A model generated the notes under the pieces. The model searched no databases. It worked only from the letters and a program-made list of their open reading frames with translations, and was not told the DNA's origin. 10,281 nt of DNA from JBCCRH01 sp039208045 (GTDB lineage: Bacteria > Bacteroidota > Bacteroidia > Chitinophagales > Saprospiraceae), in contig JBCCRH010000210.1 of NCBI GenBank assembly GCA_039208045.1, positions 1-10,281 of the forward strand, written 5' to 3'. A program made the translations under genes and the position numbers. Positions 6,290 to 10,281 of the stretch are shown piece by piece. Position 1 is the first letter of the stretch. Each line of letters opens with the position of its first letter.

Positions 6290-9200
6290 ATGGACATGCA
6301 ATTGATCCTTTGCAAAAGGCAATACGCTCCTATTTTTATTTTACTTCTTTCTATTTTTTCAACCTCCCATCTATCTGCCCAATCCGAATTAGCCGCCGAT
6401 GGCGCCATTTATGAGATTGGCTATTCGGGGACTTATGTGGACTATCTCATCCCTTCCAATTTAGGTGCGGGCTCCCATGAGCTAAAACTCAACCTACTCG
6501 GTGCCGATGGTGGTGGTGCTCAAGTCGCTAGTGATTGTAGAGCAAGAGGGGGCGATGGTGCCTATGTGACAGCAACGTTTAATATCGGAACAGGAGCAGG
6601 TGAATTGCAACCTGGTGGTACCATCCGATTCATTGTAGGGCAAGGAGGGATAAGTCTTAAAACTTCTGAAAGTACAACCACTGTAGGACGTGGTGATGGT
6701 GGTGGTGGTACGGGGGTACTATACACTTCTAATGCTAGTCCAAGTAGTTTAGGAGATACCCCAAGTGAAAATCTAGGTGATGCTGCAAGCAGTTGGGTGA
6801 TTTTAGGCGTAGCTGGCGGGGGTTCTGGTGCATATCGTACTAAAATATTAGGAGTCTGTTTTGAGGCACAGCATGGACAAGGAGGAAGAAGTTCTACCAG
6901 CGGAGGCGACGGTACGGGCACAGGAAATGGTGGAACCAATGGAAATGGTGGAACCAATGGAGAGAATTGCACTGGCTGCAAAAATAATGGCTTAGCGGGT
7001 GGAGGAGCTTATGGTAATGGTGAATCTGCAGGAGGTATTTATGCAGCAAGAGGAGGAACCACAGGAGGCGCAACTATTGATGATGATGATTCTTACAGCT
7101 TTGGATATGGTGCTGGAGGGAGCCTTTACGAAGATGGCTCTGGTGCTGGTGGTGGTTATTCTGGTGGTGGTGGTGGTGGCAGCTTGCTTTCAGAACGCGG
7201 CGGCGGTGGCGGAAGCTTCGTCAACAGTGGTGCCATTGAATCCAGCAAAACAGCAGGTGGTAAATCAGAAGTAGATGTGGACAATGGTTATGTCGAATAT
7301 CAGATATTACAGGTAGGCGCTCCCGTTGCTGTTTGCAAAGTAACCCATATCGTTACAGTATCGCCCGATGCTACTGAATTCAGCATAGATGTAAGCGATA
7401 TCGATAATGGCAGCTACGACCTAGGGGATGGTACGATTGTAGATATGAATATTGACAAAACAGATTGCGGATCACTAGATTATGGCTCTAATACCGTTAC
7501 CTTGACAGTTACCGATGATGATGGCAGTACGGACGCTTGTAGAAGTTTAGTACAGGTCGAAGTTGATTATAATAGCGTTACCGTTCTAGATATGGCCGAT
7601 GACGTTGGCACTCAAACCTTAGGCTATACCGGTAGCTATGAAGACTTCTACATTCCATGGTCAGGAGAAAATAATCGTCTTATTTTCAAAGTCAATGGTG
7701 CTGATGGTGGTTATGCCCGCATGAAGGCTGGTATTTGTGGCGAATGTCGCTCAGAAGGGGGATCAGGTGCTTATGTAGAAGCAGATTTCAACATTGGATG
7801 TGATGCAGGTGAATTGGAGCCTGGAAGTTTAATTCGAATGATTGTCGGGCAAGCAGGAAAAGAGCAAACGGGTACCGAAGTACTTTGTACAGGTGCCGGA
7901 AATGCTGGTGGTGGTGGTGGTAGTGCGGTGCTCTACAAACCTTATGGCTGTGAGGATTGGATCATTTTACTCGTTGCTGGTGGTGGCGGTGGTGCCTACC
8001 AAGGAATGCTTGCATCTGGATGCGTAGATAGTTCACCAGGAAGAAATGGAGCAACAGATGTCACGGGAATTGCTACGGATGGAAGAGGAGACGAAGGTGG
8101 TGGCGGTGGCAGCGAGGGCGATGGTGGTAATAGTGGCAGTGATGGAGAAGCTGCCGGTGGCGGCGGTTACGCAAGTAATGGAGTAGGTGCAACCTGTGGC
8201 TTTGAGACCTTTGGAAAAGGAGAAAAAGGAGGCACGACAGGGGGTCAGGGGGGTACGCCTCGAAGTGGCTGCGTAGGGAGAAGAGGGGGCTTTGGATATG
8301 GTGGTGGTGGCCTCGGTAAAGATGGTGGCGGCGGCGGCGGCGGCTACTCTGGTGGTGGTGGCGGCGGCGGAGCCTTCGGTGGCGGCGGCGGCGGTAGCTA
8401 TGTCAATACCGAATACAGCTCTGAATATGAGGATATTGTGGTAGAAACATACAATAATAACCCTGAAGATGGCTATATCGAGTATATCGCTGTTGGTTCT
8501 AGTTATAACGCCAGGGGTGTCAATGCGGTTTGCAAAAGCTCCGTTACTGTATATCTAGGAGTAGATGGTACCGCAGAACTACTTCCAGAAGATGTAGACA
8601 ATGGCTCCTCATCAAGCTGTGATGGACACTTGACCCTAAGCATTCTTGGTTCAGATGGCGGGAAGCGCCTGGATTGTGATGATATTGGTCTGGGCGTGGG
8701 TAATTTGACCTTAGTAGCTACGTCACCAAGTGGAACCTCCTCTTCTTGTGCCACTAATCTAAGCGTCTACAGTACGGTTCCTCCTGAAGCAGTCTGCCAA
8801 GATATTACCGTTACACTCGAATCAGACGGAACAGTCAATATAGATTTCAATGATGTGGATGGTGGGAGCACAGACCCTTGTTTTGACACAGCATTTGGCA
8901 TCTTAGACAAATACACCTTTACCTGTGATGATGTGGGTGAAAATACCGTTACCATGACTGCCCTTAGTTCAGCGGGTAGCAGTTCTTGCCTTGCCAATGT
9001 CACCGTGGAATATCCACTTGGCGTAAGCGTTAATTGTTGCGAAACACCCGATGCGCAATGCCAAAACATTGAAGTGACCCTGGGCTCGTCTGGAACCGCT
9101 ACTATTACTACTGCTGACATCGATAATGGCTCTACTGCCGAATGCGGTATCGAAAGTATGCAACTCGATAAAAGCTCGTTCACCTGCGATGATCTCGGCG

Positions 9201-10281
9201 AGAATGTAGTAAGCTTACTCATCCAAGATGAAGAAGGAAATGGCGGCAGTTGTGGTGCCATTGTGACTGTATTGGAAGGGGGTAATGCCAATGCTAGCTG
9301 TCAGAATATTACAGTTCAGCTGGATGCTAGCGGAGAAGCCACCATCACAACAGATCAAATAGATAATGGCTCTGGTACCACCTGTGGTGGCACGCCTACC
9401 CTAAGCCTAGATCAAACTGATTTTGACTGTACGCACCTCGGTGATAATACGGTCACCTTGACGGCTACAGATGGTGACAATTCCAGCACATGTACGGCGA
9501 CCGTTACCGTAAAAGACGAAGTAGCTCCTACAGTGAGTTGTCGAGAAAGTATTACGATTGAGTTAGATGAAAATGGAACCGTCAACCTAACTCCTGACGA
9601 ACTAATCCTTGACGTTTCTGAGAATTGTAGCACGATTTTTACCAGTATTGCGGAAGCTTACCAAAGCTTCGATTGTGACGACATCGGTACGATTAATGTC
9701 CCTGTAGTAGTCACTGACCAAGCTGCTAATGAAGGAGGCTGCACCACTGCGGTTACTATCGCCGATGTAACCGATCCTGTCAAGAATTGTCAAGACGTAG
9801 TCTACTATTTGGATGACAATGGCCAAGCTACTTTCGCAGCAGCAGATATTGCAGGCAACTCCACCGATAACTGTGGTATAAATACGCTAAGTCCAAGCCT
9901 CAGCGAGGGAACTATCCTGGATTGTGATGCTATAGGTATGCAAATCATTAATATCGCCATTAGTGACGAATCTAATAATTTTACCCTTTGCACAGCAACG
10001 ATTACGATCGTTGATGAGCAAGCACCAACAGCCCTCTGTAAAGATGCAACAGTGATCTTATCCGCTACTGGTGAAGGTTCTATTGAGGTATCAGATATTA
10101 ATGATGGTTCTTTTGACAATTGCGGAATCACCTCCTATAGCTTATCTCAAATGCTCTTTTCTTGTACCGATGCGGGGGAAGTTTCGGTTACCCTAAATGC
10201 AATAGATCATTCAGGAAATACAGGCAGTTGTACCGCCACTGTGACAGTAATCGACGAAATAGTCCCTACGGCCTTATGCCA
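6290..10281 (+). CDS. Large secreted glycine-rich and HYR-repeat protein (open at right edge)
   Basis: The reading frame is open from 6290 to the window end, giving at least 1330 residues. The start ATG 6290 gives a good signal peptide: short N-region with CKR, hydrophobic core PIFILLLSIF, and a likely cleavage near LSAQ (residues 28-31). In-frame ATGs at 6227, 6263 and 6296 are alternatives. Next come glycine-rich domain 1 (about 44-342), one HYR-like repeat (about 344-427), glycine-rich domain 2 (about 445-737), then seven HYR-like repeats and the start of an eighth (about 744 onward). The glycine-rich domains have the pattern W-V/I-I-L-x-V-A-GGG, G-F/S-GYG and GGGGYSGGGGGG...SYV/SFV, resembling the Gly_rich (ALK/LTK-type) family. 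The gene lies 239 bases after the regulator, same strand. A T9SS sorting domain is expected beyond the edge but not seen. Likely cell-surface or matrix protein; no enzymatic motif is visible. Confidence 0.9.
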   Translation, partial: MDMQLILCKRQYAPIFILLLSIFSTSHLSAQSELAADGAIYEIGYSGTYVDYLIPSNLGAGSHELKLNLLGADGGGAQVASDCRARGGDGAYVTATFNIGTGAGELQPGGTIRFIVGQGGISLKTSESTTTVGRGDGGGGTGVLYTSNASPSSLGDTPSENLGDAASSWVILGVAGGGSGAYRTKILGVCFEAQHGQGGRSSTSGGDGTGTGNGGTNGNGGTNGENCTGCKNNGLAGGGAYGNGESAGGIYAARGGTTGGATIDDDDSYSFGYGAGGSLYEDGSGAGGGYSGGGGGGSLLSERGGGGGSFVNSGAIESSKTAGGKSEVDVDNGYVEYQILQVGAPVAVCKVTHIVTVSPDATEFSIDVSDIDNGSYDLGDGTIVDMNIDKTDCGSLDYGSNTVTLTVTDDDGSTDACRSLVQVEVDYNSVTVLDMADDVGTQTLGYTGSYEDFYIPWSGENNRLIFKVNGADGGYARMKAGICGECRSEGGSGAYVEADFNIGCDAGELEPGSLIRMIVGQAGKEQTGTEVLCTGAGNAGGGGGSAVLYKPYGCEDWIILLVAGGGGGAYQGMLASGCVDSSPGRNGATDVTGIATDGRGDEGGGGGSEGDGGNSGSDGEAAGGGGYASNGVGATCGFETFGKGEKGGTTGGQGGTPRSGCVGRRGGFGYGGGGLGKDGGGGGGGYSGGGGGGGAFGGGGGGSYVNTEYSSEYEDIVVETYNNNPEDGYIEYIAVGSSYNARGVNAVCKSSVTVYLGVDGTAELLPEDVDNGSSSSCDGHLTLSILGSDGGKRLDCDDIGLGVGNLTLVATSPSGTSSSCATNLSVYSTVPPEAVCQDITVTLESDGTVNIDFNDVDGGSTDPCFDTAFGILDKYTFTCDDVGENTVTMTALSSAGSSSCLANVTVEYPLGVSVNCCETPDAQCQNIEVTLGSSGTATITTADIDNGSTAECGIESMQLDKSSFTCDDLGENVVSLLIQDEEGNGGSCGAIVTVLEGGNANASCQNITVQLDASGEATITTDQIDNGSGTTCGGTPTLSLDQTDFDCTHLGDNTVTLTATDGDNSSTCTATVTVKDEVAPTVSCRESITIELDENGTVNLTPDELILDVSENCSTIFTSIAEAYQSFDCDDIGTINVPVVVTDQAANEGGCTTAVTIADVTDPVKNCQDVVYYLDDNGQATFAAADIAGNSTDNCGINTLSPSLSEGTILDCDAIGMQIINIAISDESNNFTLCTATITIVDEQAPTALCKDATVILSATGEGSIEVSDINDGSFDNCGITSYSLSQMLFSCTDAGEVSVTLNAIDHSGNTGSCTATVTVIDEIVPTALC
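6419..7315 (+). repeat. Glycine-rich domain, copy 1
   Basis: It starts with GYSGTYVDYLIP and the motif LLGADGGG, followed by GDGAYVTATFNIG and LQPGGTIRFIVGQGG, a WVILGVAGGGSGAYR strand, a long Gly/Asn/Ser loop, then GAGGGYSGGGGGGS and GGGGGSFVN, and ends NGYVEYQIL. These landmarks recur in the same order in copy 2, about 1200 bases further on, so it is an internal duplication. It resembles the ALK/LTK glycine-rich fold. Confidence 0.8.
6923..6958 (+). repeat. Exact 18-base tandem duplication
   Basis: The unit GGAAATGGTGGAACCAAT occurs twice in direct tandem, coding GNGGTN twice. It is in frame and inside the variable loop of glycine-rich copy 1. Copy 2 has no counterpart, so this looks like a recent local expansion. 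Confidence 0.9.
7320..7570 (+). repeat. Lone HYR-like repeat between the glycine-rich domains
   Basis: It begins AVCKVTHIVTV, has the SDIDNGS motif and ends DACRSLVQVEV, matching the HYR-like unit of the C-terminal array. The second cysteine, normally in D-x-CG, is absent: the stretch reads NGSYDLGDG. Only three cysteines remain, so one disulfide is probably lost here. Confidence 0.7.
7621..8500 (+). repeat. Glycine-rich domain, copy 2
   Basis: It parallels copy 1: GYTGSYEDFYIP, VNGADGGYARM, GSGAYVEADFNIG, LEPGSLIRMIVGQAG, WIILLVAGGGGGAYQ, a long loop with GFGYGGGGLGKDG, GGGYSGGGGGGG, GGGGGSYVN and DGYIEYI. Copy 2 is richer in glycine near its end and has more cysteines (for example CGEC near the start) than copy 1. 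Confidence 0.8.
8324..8395 (+). repeat. GGN triplet tract (poly-glycine)
   Basis: Twenty-four codons run as seven Gly, Tyr-Ser, seven Gly, Ala-Phe, six Gly, using almost only GGT and GGC. This is the core of the glycine-rich fold and also a triplet repeat prone to in-frame slippage. Confidence 0.9.
8518..10281 (+). repeat. HYR-like four-cysteine repeat array, right gene
   Basis: Seven copies and the start of an eighth follow, with a spacing near 240 bases (80 residues). First-cysteine motifs are NAVCKSS, EAVCQDI, AQCQNIE, ASCQNIT, VSCRESI, KNCQDVV, ALCKDAT and ALC at the edge. Each unit then has D-I/V-D-N/D-GS or a variant, a second Cys, F-x-C-D-D-x-G, N-T-V-T-L-x-A-x-D and a final S-C-x-A-x-V-T-V. 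Later copies are joined by D-E-x-A/V-P-T. The array resembles HYR domains and the repeats of the left gene. Confidence 0.85.

Noticed and set aside
6562..6981. 139-residue minus-strand Pro/Val-rich frame
   Set aside because: It is the antisense of the glycine-rich domain; GGN codons read backwards give proline-rich frames. The + strand frame has the signal peptide and the domain logic.
8767..9291. 174-residue minus-strand frame
   Set aside because: It lies fully inside the HYR-like repeat array and is only a shadow of the repeated + strand codons.

Overview
The window looks like a chromosomal piece from a marine-type member of the Bacteroidota, most likely the Saprospiraceae/Lewinella group. 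This is inferred, not searched. The evidence is a C-terminal type IX secretion (T9SS) sorting domain, a one-protein hybrid two-component system with a β-propeller sensor and an AraC output domain, start sites without a Shine-Dalgarno sequence, and large secreted proteins built from HYR-like repeats. All three real genes are on the + strand. Two of them run off the window.

Layout: (1) bases 1-1424 are the 3' end of a secreted repeat protein: HYR-like four-cysteine repeats, a DUF1349/lectin-like β-sandwich, a short C-rich linker and a T9SS sorting domain. (2) Bases 1425-1730 have no gene. They hold a good intrinsic terminator, then a ~160-bp imperfect palindrome that ends 24 bases before the next start codon. 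(3) Bases 1731-6050 encode a 1439-residue hybrid sensor kinase / response regulator / AraC regulator. It has an unusual ~80-residue Pro/Asn/Thr/Gln linker, encoded by a C-rich DNA repeat, between the kinase and receiver parts. (4) Bases 6051-6289 are a leader with a 13-bp hairpin. (5) From 6290 to the right edge is a secreted protein of at least 1330 residues: signal peptide, two copies of a large glycine-rich domain resembling the ALK/LTK-type glycine-rich fold, and an array of HYR-like repeats still running at the edge.

How they may work together (inference): the sensor regulator sits between two surface or secreted repeat proteins of similar design. Regulators of this class often control neighbouring genes, so the glycine-rich gene downstream is the first candidate target. 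The most unusual points are: the DNA-level C-rich repeat at interdomain linkers of two unrelated genes, read in more than one frame; the long palindrome in front of the regulator; and the duplicated ALK-like glycine-rich domain in a bacterial secreted protein. I found no RNA gene, CRISPR array, transposase or phage gene.
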